NCBI GenBank assembly: GCA_949282275.1
Contig: CASDOO010000010.1
Coordinates: 133,481 to 197,480, forward strand
Direction of reading: 5' to 3'
DNA length: 64,000 bases
Source of the DNA: an uncultured Bacillota bacterium
GTDB lineage: Bacteria; Bacillota_I; Bacilli_A; RFN20; CAG-288
Shown here one piece after another: positions 44,522 to 53,522 of the stretch. Position numbers and translations under genes: made by a program. The notes beneath the pieces are model-generated. The model made no database searches. It saw only the letters and a program-made list of their open reading frames with translations, and was not told the DNA's origin. Numbering within the stretch: position 1 is the stretch's first letter; every line of letters begins with the position of its first letter.

Positions 44522-45139
44522 ATGGCAAAAATGAACAAAAAATTTATGATGGCAAAAGAGGTCATCGAGAGAGCAGGTGGAATCGCAAGGATTTCGGAGT
44601 TCGAAAAAGAAGGCATAACACGGCCCGAGGTTTCCCATATGTGCCACATCGGTCTCCTCTCTCGTATTAGGGTAGGATGCTATCAACTTGCGGATGCCGA
44701 GGATATTTCGGACGAACAGAAGATCCTCTCCCTTTTTCCCGAAGCAATCCTCTGTGTCGAATCGGCAATGTATTATCATGGCTATCTTCCTTCAGCCCCT
44801 CAGAAATGGTCGATAGCCGTTCCATGGGATTATTCGCGCAGGAAGCTCAATGTCTCCGTCGTGGCGATAAAGCCCTATACCGTAAAGTTGGAGACGATGG
44901 ATCTTGGTAAGACGAAAGGGATTTTCAATGGCTTTGAACTTCCTGTCTACGACAAGGAAAGAACGGTTTGCGACTGTCTGAAGAACTGGATTCATTTGGA
45001 TAAGGATGTCTTTGATAGGGCAATCGACTGCTATGCCAGAGATCCCGAAAAGAACTTGGACAAGCTAGTGGAGTATGCCAAGACGTTGCGCGTTTATTAC
45101 AACCTTGTGGAAGTCAGCAAGAGAATCGTTCTTGATTGA
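44522..45139 (+). CDS. AbiEi-family antitoxin-like protein, orphan
   Basis: 205 residues. The N-terminal winged-helix (AKEVIERAGGIARISEFEKEGITRPEV, then GLLSRIRVGCYQLA) is the AbiEi antitoxin domain. The next part (ILCVESAMYYHGYLP, then TVCDCLKN) matches the AbiEi core that binds the toxin in type IV systems. The AbiEii nucleotidyltransferase toxin that should follow is missing: downstream is AT-rich non-coding DNA and the convergent guaA. Either it acts alone as a regulator or the toxin gene has been lost. No Shine-Dalgarno is evident. Confidence 0.8.
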   Translation: MAKMNKKFMMAKEVIERAGGIARISEFEKEGITRPEVSHMCHIGLLSRIRVGCYQLADAEDISDEQKILSLFPEAILCVESAMYYHGYLPSAPQKWSIAVPWDYSRRKLNVSVVAIKPYTVKLETMDLGKTKGIFNGFELPVYDKERTVCDCLKNWIHLDKDVFDRAIDCYARDPEKNLDKLVEYAKTLRVYYNLVEVSKRIVLD

Positions 45140-45408
45140 TTTTCAAACAATTTTAATTGTCGTTGCCTCGTAGATGAGACGTTTTAATGAATATTAAACC
45201 AACCTCTAAATTGTAAAACAGAATTGTTTATTGATTAATTTGAGAAAATTTCAAAAACAACAACAAAACTGCAAACATGTTGTGTTTGTTTCCTTTTTCG
45301 ATGTTAGCGTCTTTTGAAAACAAAATGGTATTTGTTCTTTTGGGAACGTTTGGCTATCCGGTGATGGACCGACAGGATGGCAATCCTGTCAGAATGAAGC
45401 TTTCTTGT
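45140..45408. other. AT-rich convergent intergenic region
   Basis: About 270 bp between the AbiEi-family gene and guaA stops. It contains a hairpin (45371-45390). No trace of an AbiEii toxin gene is detectable. Confidence 0.6.
45371..45390 (-). terminator. Hairpin downstream of guaA
   Basis: GACAGGAT (45371-45378) and ATCCTGTC (45383-45390) form a perfect 8-bp stem with a 4-nt loop, about 20 bp after the guaA stop. There is no T-run on the minus strand, so it may stabilise the 3' end or terminate weakly. Confidence 0.45.
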
Positions 45409-46950
45409 TTATTCCAGCTCAATCGTTGAGGGGGGTTTGGACGTATAGTCGAATAGGACACGGTTGACCCCCTTGACTTCGTTGACGATTCTGTCTGCGA
45501 CCGAGGAGAGGAATTCGTAGGTCAGGCAAGAAGGTCTGGCTGTCATGAAATCGTCTGTTTCCACGGCTCTCAGGACAACGGCATAGTCATAGGTCCGGAA
45601 GTCGCCCATGACACCGACGGAACGCATATTGGAAAGGGCAGCGAAATATTGGCTGAGCTTGAATTCAAGGCCTGCCTTCCGAACCTCTTCGCGGAAGATG
45701 GCATCGGCTTCCTGGACGATATGGATCTTTTCCTTCGTGACTTCGCCAATGATGCGGATTCCAAGACCGGGGCCTGGGAAGGGTTGACGATAGACAAGCT
45801 CCTTTGGCAAGCCAAGCTCTAGGCCGACTTCCCTTACCTCATCCTTGAAAAGATAGGCGAGAGGTTCGATAAGTCCTTTGAATCCGATGTCTTCGGGAAG
45901 GCCGCCGACGTTGTGGTGCGACTTGATCGTGGCAGAGATTCCAAGACCGGATTCGATACGGTCGGGATAGATGGTTCCCTGGGCAAGATAGTCGAGCTTG
46001 CCAAGCTTTTTCTTTTCTTCGTTGAAGACTTCGATGAAGGTGTTTCCGATGATCTTTCTTTTCTGTTCCGGTTCCGTGACGCCTTTTAGGCGGGTATAGA
46101 AAAGCTCACTGGCATCGACGGGAACGAAATTGAGATCGAATTTTCCGTTGGGCCCGAAAATTTCGGAAACCTGTTTGGCTTCGTCCTTTCTTAGAAGGCC
46201 GTGATCCACGAAGACACAGGTCAGGTTCTTTCCGATTGCCTTGGAGAGGAGAGCGGCGGTGACGGAGGAATCGACACCTCCGGAGAGAGCGCAGAGGACC
46301 TTTCCGTCTCCGACTTCGGAACGTATTTTTTCGATTTGTTCCTGGATGAAGGAAGACTTGATGAATGTTCCTTTGCAATGGCAGATATCGATGGCGAAGT
46401 TTTTGAGCATCTTCTGTCCTTCCACGGAGTGTTCGACTTCCGGATGGAACTGTGTCGCATAGACTTGTCTCTCGGCATTTTCGAAGGAACCTGTCGGGCA
46501 GACATCGGTATGGGAGGTCAGGACAAAGCCTTCAGGGATTCTGGAAATGTAGTCCGTGTGGGACATGAAGACGTTCGTTTCCTTTTCGACGCCTTTTAGA
46601 AGAAGAGAGCCCTCATGAACATGAAGAAGGGTGTTGCCATATTCGCTTGTCTTGGCATGACAGACCTCTCCTCCAAGAAGATGGGAAATCAGCTGAGCGC
46701 CATAGCAGATTCCAAGAATCGGTTTTCCAAGATCGAAGACTTTCCTGTCGATCTTTGGCGAAGATTCCAGATAGACGGAATTGGGGCCACCGGTAAAGAT
46801 GATGCCACGGACCTCTTCGCTGGCAAGATAGTCCAGGGAAACGGTATAAGGGACGACTTCCGAATAAACATTCAATTGGCGGATGCGTCTGGCGATGAGC
46901 TGGTTGTATTGTCCGCCGAAGTCGACGACAACGATTTTTTCTTCTGCCAT
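45409..46950 (-). CDS. guaA: GMP synthase (glutamine-hydrolysing)
   Basis: 513 residues from ATG 46950 (GAGGTGA 7 nt upstream). Class I glutamine amidotransferase domain at 1-195 with nucleophile Cys82 in GICYGAQ and the His-Glu pair in FHPEVEHS. The ATP pyrophosphatase domain has the PP-loop SGGVDSS. The C-terminal dimerisation domain ends [14 protein letters not shown]. It converts XMP to GMP with glutamine and ATP. It is a single gene with its own -10 box. I see no purine riboswitch in the short leader. Confidence 0.97.
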   Translation of the reverse strand: MAEEKIVVVDFGGQYNQLIARRIRQLNVYSEVVPYTVSLDYLASEEVRGIIFTGGPNSVYLESSPKIDRKVFDLGKPILGICYGAQLISHLLGGEVCHAKTSEYGNTLLHVHEGSLLLKGVEKETNVFMSHTDYISRIPEGFVLTSHTDVCPTGSFENAERQVYATQFHPEVEHSVEGQKMLKNFAIDICHCKGTFIKSSFIQEQIEKIRSEVGDGKVLCALSGGVDSSVTAALLSKAIGKNLTCVFVDHGLLRKDEAKQVSEIFGPNGKFDLNFVPVDASELFYTRLKGVTEPEQKRKIIGNTFIEVFNEEKKKLGKLDYLAQGTIYPDRIESGLGISATIKSHHNVGGLPEDIGFKGLIEPLAYLFKDEVREVGLELGLPKELVYRQPFPGPGLGIRIIGEVTKEKIHIVQEADAIFREEVRKAGLEFKLSQYFAALSNMRSVGVMGDFRTYDYAVVLRAVETDDFMTARPSCLTYEFLSSVADRIVNEVKGVNRVLFDYTSKPPSTIELE

Positions 46951-46968
46951 TGTGTTCACCTCGCAAGA

Positions 46969-46974
46969 ATTATA
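46969..46974 (-). promoter_or_regulatory. -10 box for guaA
   Basis: TATAAT on the minus strand, 18 nt before ATG 46950, with the ribosome binding site between. Confidence 0.55.
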
Positions 46975-47096
46975 GAGGAGAAGACGGAGGAAAGGAAACA
47001 GAAGGATGGAAAACAGGATTGGAAAGAGGACACAGGAAGAACGTTTGGGTTTGTGAAACAGGAATGGCGAAGACGAAAATGATTCGGCTGTTGTGC

Positions 47097-47102
47097 TATA
47101 AT
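47097..47102 (+). promoter_or_regulatory. -10 box for the gene at 47113, near-leaderless
   Basis: TATAAT lies 10 nt before ATG 47113. An in-frame ATG at 47101 overlaps the box itself, so it is not the start. No Shine-Dalgarno is present. Confidence 0.55.
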
Positions 47103-47112
47103 GGCACGGAAC

Positions 47113-47877
47113 ATGGACAAAGAAACATTAATCGAAAATATTCGAGCGATCGACAAGGAAGAGGCGTTTGCCTTTTTCGAGAATGGAAAGGAAATCTCGA
47201 GCCGCTTCAATCTTCAAGAAGGAGAAGGCTTCAACAAGGGATCGCGAAGCACGGACCTTGCCAAGGCCCTTTATGCCGTCGTTTCCAATCTTTCCATTTA
47301 TCGGGCACAAGGAAGGGAGCGTTCCCGAATCGGCCTTGAGAGCTTCGACGTCTTTTACCGTAAGACGATGGAACAGGTAAAGGATTCTTCTGTTCGCACA
47401 TCCTTGGGAGACGAGAAGAAGAAAGCCATGATGGTCTATGAGTCCTTCCTCAACGGGACCGAGAAAGTGACGATGGCGGATATCCTTGCTAGGACATTCC
47501 CCCTCCTTGCCGTGAAGCTTTCCCTTGGGGAAGAAGGAATCGACAGGAAGACGTTCCAGGAGTTTTCCAGGAACAAGGAAGTGATATTCAATCAGGCTGC
47601 CCTTTTCGTTCGTTCCCTTTTTCATTCTTTCCTGACTCTCGAGACAACGGATTCCTTCAAGATAAAGACGGATCTCGTAAATTTGGATGCACCATATTTC
47701 GTTTACGGTGACACGCTCTTTATTGGCACGGACAAAGATGCTTTCACGTTGAATCTTCTCAAAGAAGAAATTATTAGCAATCTTGAGTGTATATCAAAGA
47801 ATTTCTCAATCAAAGATATCAACAGTGTTGCCACGATATTCCTTTTGAGGGAGATAATCGCCATTCACGTTTTGTAG
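47113..47877 (+). CDS. Hypothetical helical protein
   Basis: 254 residues from ATG 47113. It is mostly helical, with a basic N-terminal third ([28 protein letters not shown]) and no TM or signal, so cytosolic. I do not recognise the family. The gene is divergent from guaA, with promoters about 120 bp apart. The transcript should have a leader of only a few nt. The tail ([14 protein letters not shown]) ends abruptly, next to an AT-rich decayed zone, so the 3' end could be altered. Confidence 0.65.
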   Translation: MDKETLIENIRAIDKEEAFAFFENGKEISSRFNLQEGEGFNKGSRSTDLAKALYAVVSNLSIYRAQGRERSRIGLESFDVFYRKTMEQVKDSSVRTSLGDEKKKAMMVYESFLNGTEKVTMADILARTFPLLAVKLSLGEEGIDRKTFQEFSRNKEVIFNQAALFVRSLFHSFLTLETTDSFKIKTDLVNLDAPYFVYGDTLFIGTDKDAFTLNLLKEEIISNLECISKNFSIKDINSVATIFLLREIIAIHVL

Positions 47878-48016
47878 CATACAAGGAAATTGACAAAGGA
47901 AACGACCGCCTTGTTTTTTGTGTGTTCAAAACCAGAAGCACAAGGTGATTGTCATTTTTTGATTGTGAAAGGGCTTTATTGACTTTCCCATGTCTTTTGC
48001 GGACAATATCAACACT

Positions 48017-48133
48017 ATGGAAAACGCGGAAAGAGAGACGTTTCGCATCGCCATCGTCGAAGACAGCCAAACGGAAGCAGAAACGATTTCTACTTCTAGT
48101 GAGATAAAAAGCATCGGTTCTGGTGAAAATTAA
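48017..48133 (+). pseudogene. N-terminal stub of a response regulator (LytTR-type)
   Basis: A 38-codon frame starting ATG 48017 opens with RETFRIAIVEDSQTEAETI, the beginning of a receiver domain (beta-1 plus the acidic pair Glu-Asp). After about 23 residues it becomes unrelated and stops. The phospho-acceptor Asp, the rest of the receiver and the DNA-binding domain are gone. It looks like the survivor of a deletion. Confidence 0.6.
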
Positions 48134-48378
48134 ATCACTGAGACGTTTCCCGTTGGCATAGACTTCCTTCTTGTTGCTTATCAACGAGGCAATCCGCAAC
48201 GCCCGGGCCTTCGCCGAGGCTGTCCTCGGAGACGAGACCTGGCACCTGAATAAAACCGCTTGCAACACTTAACTAGGACTTTCTTTTTCCAGAAATATTG
48301 GGATAGGATGTCGACATACCCAAATGGCCTTGAATATGTAGAAAATGACATGATTGACAAAATAAGCGGTCAGAAAAC

Positions 48379-48405
48379 TTGACATTATCGGGGGGGGGGT
48401 AAAAT
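48379..48405 (+). promoter_or_regulatory. Promoter with a G10 spacer tract: candidate phase-variable switch
   Basis: Consensus -35 TTGACA (48379-48384), spacer TTATC plus ten G (48390-48399), then -10 TAAAAT (48400-48405). Spacer length is 15 bp; gain of two G would make it the optimal 17. Homopolymer slippage in such spacers is a known way to switch promoters. The expected start near 48412 leads into GGGAGG and ATG 48425. Confidence 0.7.
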
Positions 48406-48424
48406 ATAGATGGGAGGTTTGATT

Positions 48425-48730
48425 ATGGCGAAAAAAGTAACGGTCCTTACTTGCCAAGATTCCATCTATGACCTCGAAGCTGCGTTGAATGCCAATCCGA
48501 ACGGCATCGACTATGTGACCGACTTGACTACTCCGAACAAATTACTGAATGTCAAATCCGGCGACCCTATTGATGTTATTGTAAAACACGGCCATAAATT
48601 TATATTCGTCTATCATATGGTTGTTATTGTTGGCGATCATAAAGGACGTACAATTCCGGACCAGCAATTTTGGAAGAACCAAAGCGATTATTCAAGGACG
48701 ATGAATCATACTTTCGTGACGATTCAATAA
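48425..48730 (+). CDS. Small protein of unknown function behind the G10 promoter
   Basis: 101 residues from ATG 48425 (GGGAGG 7 nt upstream; an ATG at 48410 would lie before the ribosome binding site). Basic, cytosolic. Begins KKVTVLTCQDSIYDLEAAL and contains a beta-strand pair (FIFVYHMVVIVGDH). Ends TMNHTFVTIQ. No family recognised. Codon use is more AT-rich than the core genes, suggesting acquisition. It is followed by a 59-residue gene in the same unit. Confidence 0.65.
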   Translation: MAKKVTVLTCQDSIYDLEAALNANPNGIDYVTDLTTPNKLLNVKSGDPIDVIVKHGHKFIFVYHMVVIVGDHKGRTIPDQQFWKNQSDYSRTMNHTFVTIQ

Positions 48731-48747
48731 AAGAAAGAGGGTAAAAA

Positions 48748-48927
48748 ATGAAATACGTTGTTGCAAGAATGGGAGCGTATGGAAGCACCTGTTATATGGG
48801 TTCTTCTGGCTGGGGTGGTCGTTCTTGCGCCTCTAGGTATTCGAATTACCGTATGGCCAAGCAAGCGGCATGGCGGATTTATCAAGCAACAGGACATAAG
48901 ACGTGGGTTGAGGAGGTTGATGAATGA
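48748..48927 (+). CDS. 59-residue Gly/Cys-containing small protein
   Basis: ATG 48748, AGAGGG about 8 nt upstream, stop TGA 48925-48927. Sequence begins MKYVVARMGAYG, has a Gly/Ser-rich middle with two Cys (residues 15 and 27; GSSGWGGRSC) and a helical C-terminal half (MAKQAAWRIYQATGHKTW). It follows the 101-residue gene after 17 bp and should share its switchable promoter. It could be a secreted or modified peptide, a phage-derived protein, or a small regulator; none can be decided. Confidence 0.55.
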   Translation: MKYVVARMGAYGSTCYMGSSGWGGRSCASRYSNYRMAKQAAWRIYQATGHKTWVEEVDE

Positions 48928-49259
48928 AGGTTGCTAACCTACTTTTTTCCCGCTCATCCGCACAGGCAGGCTCTGATTATTTTTTGTAGCTAGACTCCGA
49001 TAATTGCGTCACGTCTTGTGCAAAGCGTCTGCTTCAGTCTTGTTTATCAAATAGTGCGTGGGAGTGATATTCCTGTTTTCTGATTTTTCATATCCATTTT
49101 GCAATATGACTAATTAGTTGGATCTATTTTTCTGCATATATAGGATATTTTTACGCTAAGCATCTTTGTTCTAACTGTCGTACTAATGAATCTGTTAATG
49201 TCTTGATTTTCTAAAAAATCTCGCTTACGTAATTCCTATTATTGCCTTGAAAAGCTAAA
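48928..49259. other. AT-rich region without genes
   Basis: About 330 bp downstream of the two small genes and before the convergent terminator. No frame with a ribosome binding site, repeat, tRNA or strong hairpin was found. Base composition is low in G+C compared with the flanks. Confidence 0.6.
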
Positions 49260-49279
49260 GGAAAAGCCCCTTTCGGGGC
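49260..49279 (-). terminator. Rho-independent terminator of the dehydratase/activase operon
   Basis: On the minus strand GCCCC-GAAA-GGGGC (49266-49279) is followed by TTTTCC. The GAAA tetraloop makes it very stable. It starts 6 bp after the stop at 49285. Confidence 0.85.
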
Positions 49280-49284
49280 CTTGT

Positions 49285-50574
49285 CTACTTTTCTTCTTCC
49301 TTCTCGAGGTTTTCCCGAGCGATGGAGAGCATCAGCTTGATGCGGTTTTCCTGGTTGACCTTCGGGGCGCCGGCATCGTAGTCGACGGCGACGATGTTGG
49401 CCTTGGGGAAGGTCTCGACGACTCGGCGGATCATGCCTTTTCCGGAAATGTGGTTGGGGAGGCAGCCAAAGGGCTGTGTGCAGACGATGTTCTCGTAGCC
49501 TGATTCGGCAAGCTCGAGCATCTCGCCTGTCAACAGCCAGCCTTCTCCCATCTTGTTGCCATAGCCGTTGATGCCATGGCAGAGTTCCTTGACGTGGCTG
49601 TACTTTGCCGGGACCTGGAAGGAGGAATTGTTCTTGATGGCATCGCAGAAGAGGTTCTGGATCTTCGTGCAGTAGTCGAAGAGCTTCTCGCAGACGAACT
49701 TCTTGAGATGATGGCCGCCGTAGAGCTTGCAGTCGTCGATTCTATTGTCGATCTTGAAGAGGACGAAGTTGAGCATTCCCGGAAGGTTGACCTCGCAGTC
49801 CTGCTCGCGGAGGAAGAGCTCGAGGTTGTTGTTTCCGAGGGCGGCATACTTGACGTAGATCTCGCCGACGATGCCGACCCGGACGCGTTTCTTCCCGTCC
49901 CTTTCGATGCTGTCGAAGTCCTTGGCGATCTTGGCCAGGTTCTTTTCGACGACCTTTATCTTGTAGCCATCGCCATGGAGTATCTCGTCGGAGAGGCGGT
50001 CGATCCACTCCTTGACCTTCTTCTCGGTCTCGCCCTTGTGGACCTCATAGGGTTCCGCCTGGTTTTTCAGGCACATCAGCATGTCGCCATAGATGACGGC
50101 AGCGACGGCCCTGCGGATCATCGGAAGGGTGATCTTGAGTCCGGGATTGGGTTCCAGGCCGGAAAGGTTGAGGGAGATGACGGGAATGTAGTCCATGCCT
50201 GCCCGCTTGAGGCCTTTCCTTAGGAGCATGATGTAGTTGGAGGCACGGCATCCGCCGCCTGTCTGGGTGATCATCAGGGCGACCTTGTGGAGGTCGTACT
50301 TTCCCGACATCAAGGCATGGATCATCTGTCCGCAGCTGAGGATGGCAGGATAGCACATGTCGTTCTGGATGAACTTGAGTCCGGTCTGCGCGATCTCGGG
50401 AGAAGTGTCGGTAAGAAGCTCGGTCTTGTAGCCATAGTGGGTGAAGACCCTTTGCAGAATGGAGAAATGGATGGGGGCCATCATGGGGAAGAGGATGGTA
50501 TACTCCTTCTTCATTTCCGGGGTGAAGATGACCCTTCCGGTCTTCTTGTCCCGTTTGAGTTCCTTTTCGTTCAT
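49285..50574 (-). CDS. 2-hydroxyacyl-CoA dehydratase D-component-like protein
   Basis: 429 residues. Cysteines typical of the HgdB/FldC-like [4Fe-4S] fold occur in NDMCYPAILSCGQMI, TQTGGGCRASNY, KELCHGINGYGNKMGEG and CTQPFGCLPNHI. In many Clostridia this module is the C-terminal part of one large protein of about 1400 residues with the activase. Here it is a separate gene that starts with an ATGA overlap on the activase stop. It may accept electrons from the activase and act on a CoA thioester or another substrate. The true substrate is unknown because no CoA-transferase or dehydrogenase partner is nearby. Confidence 0.85.
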   Translation of the reverse strand: MNEKELKRDKKTGRVIFTPEMKKEYTILFPMMAPIHFSILQRVFTHYGYKTELLTDTSPEIAQTGLKFIQNDMCYPAILSCGQMIHALMSGKYDLHKVALMITQTGGGCRASNYIMLLRKGLKRAGMDYIPVISLNLSGLEPNPGLKITLPMIRRAVAAVIYGDMLMCLKNQAEPYEVHKGETEKKVKEWIDRLSDEILHGDGYKIKVVEKNLAKIAKDFDSIERDGKKRVRVGIVGEIYVKYAALGNNNLELFLREQDCEVNLPGMLNFVLFKIDNRIDDCKLYGGHHLKKFVCEKLFDYCTKIQNLFCDAIKNNSSFQVPAKYSHVKELCHGINGYGNKMGEGWLLTGEMLELAESGYENIVCTQPFGCLPNHISGKGMIRRVVETFPKANIVAVDYDAGAPKVNQENRIKLMLSIARENLEKEEEK

Positions 50575-53522
50575 CGCTTGTCGATCTCCCTTCTTCTGAG
50601 CGCCTCCAGAAGCGAACGGATGCGGATCTTGACGGCGCCGAGATTCGTGATTTCGTCGATCTTGACCTGGGTATAGATCTTTCCGTGCCTTTCGAGGATG
50701 TCACGGACCTCGTCCGATGTGATGGCATCCACGCCGCAGCCGAAGGAGACGAGCTGGATGAGCTGCATGTCCTTCTGGTCGACGATGTAGTTTGCCGCCT
50801 TGTAGAGGCGGGAATGGTATGTCCACTGGTTGAGGACATGGCTGGGCTCGGGATTCTTCTCCAGCTTGCTGACGACGTCCTCCGTGACGATGGCGCAGTT
50901 GTATCCCAGGATCAGCTTGTCGATGTCATGGCAAATGAGCGGATCGACATGGTAGGGGCGTCCGGAGAGGACGATGATGGTCTTTCCTTCCTTGCGGGCG
51001 GTGTCGATGATCTCCAGCGCCTTGTTCATGACGATCTTCTCGAACTTCTCATATTCCAGGTAGGCCTTGTCGCTGGCCTTTTTCACCTGGAGGGGAGAGA
51101 GGTCGGGATAGGTTTCCGCGAGATATTCGTACATCTTGTCCGGGAAGAAATGCCTTTCGGAGAGGTTGACATAGGGATTGAGATAGCGGACGCCATCCTC
51201 GCGAAGGGAGCGGACATTGGCCTTGATGACCTCGGAATAGTAGGCAACGACGGGGCAGTTGTAGTGGTTGTCGGTGTGGCCTTCCTCGATGTTGTAGGAC
51301 ATGCAGGGGTAGAAAATCGTCTTCACGCCCTTGTTGAGAAGGTCGATGACATGCCCGTGGAGAAGCTTTGCCGGGTAGCAGACCGTGTCGGAGGGAATCG
51401 TCATCTGACCCTTGCGATAGAGCTTGGCCGAGGAAGGGTCGCTGAGGATGACCTGGAAACCGAGGGCGGTGAAGAAGCTGTACCAGAAAGGGGCAAGTTC
51501 ATAGAAGTTGAGGCCCATCGGAAGACCGATCTTTCCCCTTGGATACTTTCCTTCGTCCTGTCCCTGGCTGTCGTAGCTTCTCAGAAGCCGGTATTTGAAG
51601 TCATAGAGATCCAGGCGGACATCGTTTGCCTTCTTCGTCACGGGCTTCTCGCATCGGTTTCCGCCGATGAAGACACGCTTGTCGTCGAAGATCGAGATGG
51701 TAAGACGGCATTTGTTGTTGCATCCTTGGCAGATCGAGGAAATGACTTTTCTATTGAATTTTTCGAGCCTTTCCTTCGATAGGATGGCGGACTTCTCGAG
51801 GTGGAGGTCCATGGCATCCAATGCGGCGCCATAGGCACCCATCAGTCCGGCGATGTTGGAACGGATGACGCGGACACCGAGTTCCTTCTCGAAGGCGCGA
51901 AGGACGGCATCGTTGAGGAAGGTTCCGCCCTGGACGACGATTTTCTTTCCGAGCTCATCTTTGCTGGAGCAGCGGATGACCTTGTAGAGGGCGTTCTTGA
52001 CGACGGAGATGGCAAGGCCGGCGGCGATATCGTTGACTGTCGCGCCATCCTTCTGCGCCTGCTTGACGGAGGAGTTCATGAAGACGGTGCAGCGCGATCC
52101 GAGGTTGACGGGTCTCTTGGCAAAGAGGGAAAGCTTGGCAAAGTCGGCGATGTCATAGCCGAGGGAGGAAGCAAAGGTCTGAAGGAAGGAACCGCATCCG
52201 GAAGAGCAGGCTTCGTTGAGGAAGATATCGTCGATGACGCCATTGCGGATGCGGAAGCACTTGATGTCCTGACCGCCGATGTCGATGACGAACTCGACGT
52301 CCGGGAGGAAATGCTTTGCCGCCTGGAAGTGGGCCATCGTTTCCACGATGCCGTGATCGAAGGAGAAGGCATTCTTTGCCAGGTCCTCGCCATAGCCTGT
52401 GGAGGAGGAGCCGGCGATGTAGGCCCCTTGAGACATTTGGGAATAGATATCCAGAAGCATGTCCTTCAATAGGGCAATGGGATCGCCCTGATTTGAGACA
52501 TAGTGGGTATAGCGGATGTTGCAGTCCTTGTCGATGAGGACGGCCTTCAGTGTCGTCGAACCTGAATCCACGCCAAGATAGAGGGGCCCCTCATAGCCGG
52601 CAAGGGGAAGGCTATCGACATGATCCTTGGCATGGTCCTTGATGAAGTCGTCGTATTCCTTTTCGTCCCGGAAAAGGGGCTCGATATAGGAAAAGTTCTC
52701 GTTGTTGCGATAGTTCTGGACCTTTTCCAGGATGGAGTCCAGCTCTACGGGGTCGTCCTTCTTTGCCAACAGGGCGGAACCGATGGCGACATAGTAGAGG
52801 GAATCCTCGGGCAGGATGCCATGGACATGGAGGGAATCGTCGAAAGCGTTCCTGAGCTCGGACATGAAGGTCAAAGGACCGCCGAGGTACATGACGTTGT
52901 TCTTGATCTCGCGTCCCTGGGCAAGGCCGGCAATCGTCTGGTTGACGACGGCATAGAAGATGCTCTCGGCGATGTCTTCCTTCTTGGCGCCCTGGTTGAG
53001 AAGAGGCTGGATGTCGCTTTTGGCGAAGACGCCGCAGCGGGAGGCAATGGTATAGATTCTCTCGTGCGACTTGGCAAGATCGTTGATCTGCTCAACGGGA
53101 ATGTTAAGGAGGGAGGCCATCTGGTCGATGAAGGCGCCTGTTCCGCCGGCGCACGTTCCGTTCATTCGGACTTCCACGCCGTCCGTCAGGAAAAGGATCT
53201 TGGCATCCTCGCCTCCAAGCTCGATGATGCAGTCCGTTTCGGGATAGCGGACCTTGGTCGCCTCCCTTGTCGCATAGACTTCCTGATAGAAGGGAAAATG
53301 ACAGCCTTCGGCAATGCCCATTCCGGCAGAACCGGAAAAGGCAAGGGGAATCCTGTCCATGCCCTTCAGCGGGCCTTCCTTGAGTGCGCCAAGGACCTCC
53401 CCGAGCTTTTCGGCAATGCGGGAATAATGTCTTTCGTAAGTCTTGAAGAGAACCTTGTTTTCATCGTCAAGGACGACGGCCTTGATGGTTGTCGATCCAA
53501 TGTCGATTCCGACGGAAATCAT
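50571..53522 (-). CDS. Acyl-CoA dehydratase activase, double ASKHA domain plus DUF2229
   Basis: 983 residues from ATG 53522, which overlaps the upstream stop as ATGA. The frame is open further upstream but outside a start context. Two BcrAD/BadFG ATPase domains start at SVGIDIGSTTIKAV and at LGVDSGSTTLKAV (near residue 320). Each has DIGG-type loops (ELGGEDAK, DIGGQDIK) and a Cys pair region (NGTCAGGTGAF, NEACSSGCGSFLQ) for the shared [4Fe-4S] cluster. The C-terminal DUF2229 part carries CQGCNNKC and DTVCYPAKLLHGH. These proteins use ATP to drive a low-potential electron into the dehydratase subunit, encoded next as a split partner. Confidence 0.92.
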   Translation of the reverse strand: MISVGIDIGSTTIKAVVLDDENKVLFKTYERHYSRIAEKLGEVLGALKEGPLKGMDRIPLAFSGSAGMGIAEGCHFPFYQEVYATREATKVRYPETDCIIELGGEDAKILFLTDGVEVRMNGTCAGGTGAFIDQMASLLNIPVEQINDLAKSHERIYTIASRCGVFAKSDIQPLLNQGAKKEDIAESIFYAVVNQTIAGLAQGREIKNNVMYLGGPLTFMSELRNAFDDSLHVHGILPEDSLYYVAIGSALLAKKDDPVELDSILEKVQNYRNNENFSYIEPLFRDEKEYDDFIKDHAKDHVDSLPLAGYEGPLYLGVDSGSTTLKAVLIDKDCNIRYTHYVSNQGDPIALLKDMLLDIYSQMSQGAYIAGSSSTGYGEDLAKNAFSFDHGIVETMAHFQAAKHFLPDVEFVIDIGGQDIKCFRIRNGVIDDIFLNEACSSGCGSFLQTFASSLGYDIADFAKLSLFAKRPVNLGSRCTVFMNSSVKQAQKDGATVNDIAAGLAISVVKNALYKVIRCSSKDELGKKIVVQGGTFLNDAVLRAFEKELGVRVIRSNIAGLMGAYGAALDAMDLHLEKSAILSKERLEKFNRKVISSICQGCNNKCRLTISIFDDKRVFIGGNRCEKPVTKKANDVRLDLYDFKYRLLRSYDSQGQDEGKYPRGKIGLPMGLNFYELAPFWYSFFTALGFQVILSDPSSAKLYRKGQMTIPSDTVCYPAKLLHGHVIDLLNKGVKTIFYPCMSYNIEEGHTDNHYNCPVVAYYSEVIKANVRSLREDGVRYLNPYVNLSERHFFPDKMYEYLAETYPDLSPLQVKKASDKAYLEYEKFEKIVMNKALEIIDTARKEGKTIIVLSGRPYHVDPLICHDIDKLILGYNCAIVTEDVVSKLEKNPEPSHVLNQWTYHSRLYKAANYIVDQKDMQLIQLVSFGCGVDAITSDEVRDILERHGKIYTQVKIDEITNLGAVKIRIRSLLEALRRREIDKR

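Larger units (their letters stand above)
47878..48424. other. Decayed, gene-poor stretch
   Basis: About 545 bp. It holds a response-regulator stub (48017-48133), minus-strand sequence with possible coding remains near 48140-48260 that I cannot identify, and the G10 promoter (48379-48405). It is otherwise AT-rich without a supported gene. Confidence 0.55.

Noticed and set aside
47819..48268. 149-codon minus-strand frame with a segment that looks protein-like (KARALRIASLISNKKEVY)
   Set aside because: It overlaps the end of the 47113 gene and the response-regulator stub and has no start signal. It may include a coding remnant but I could not identify it.
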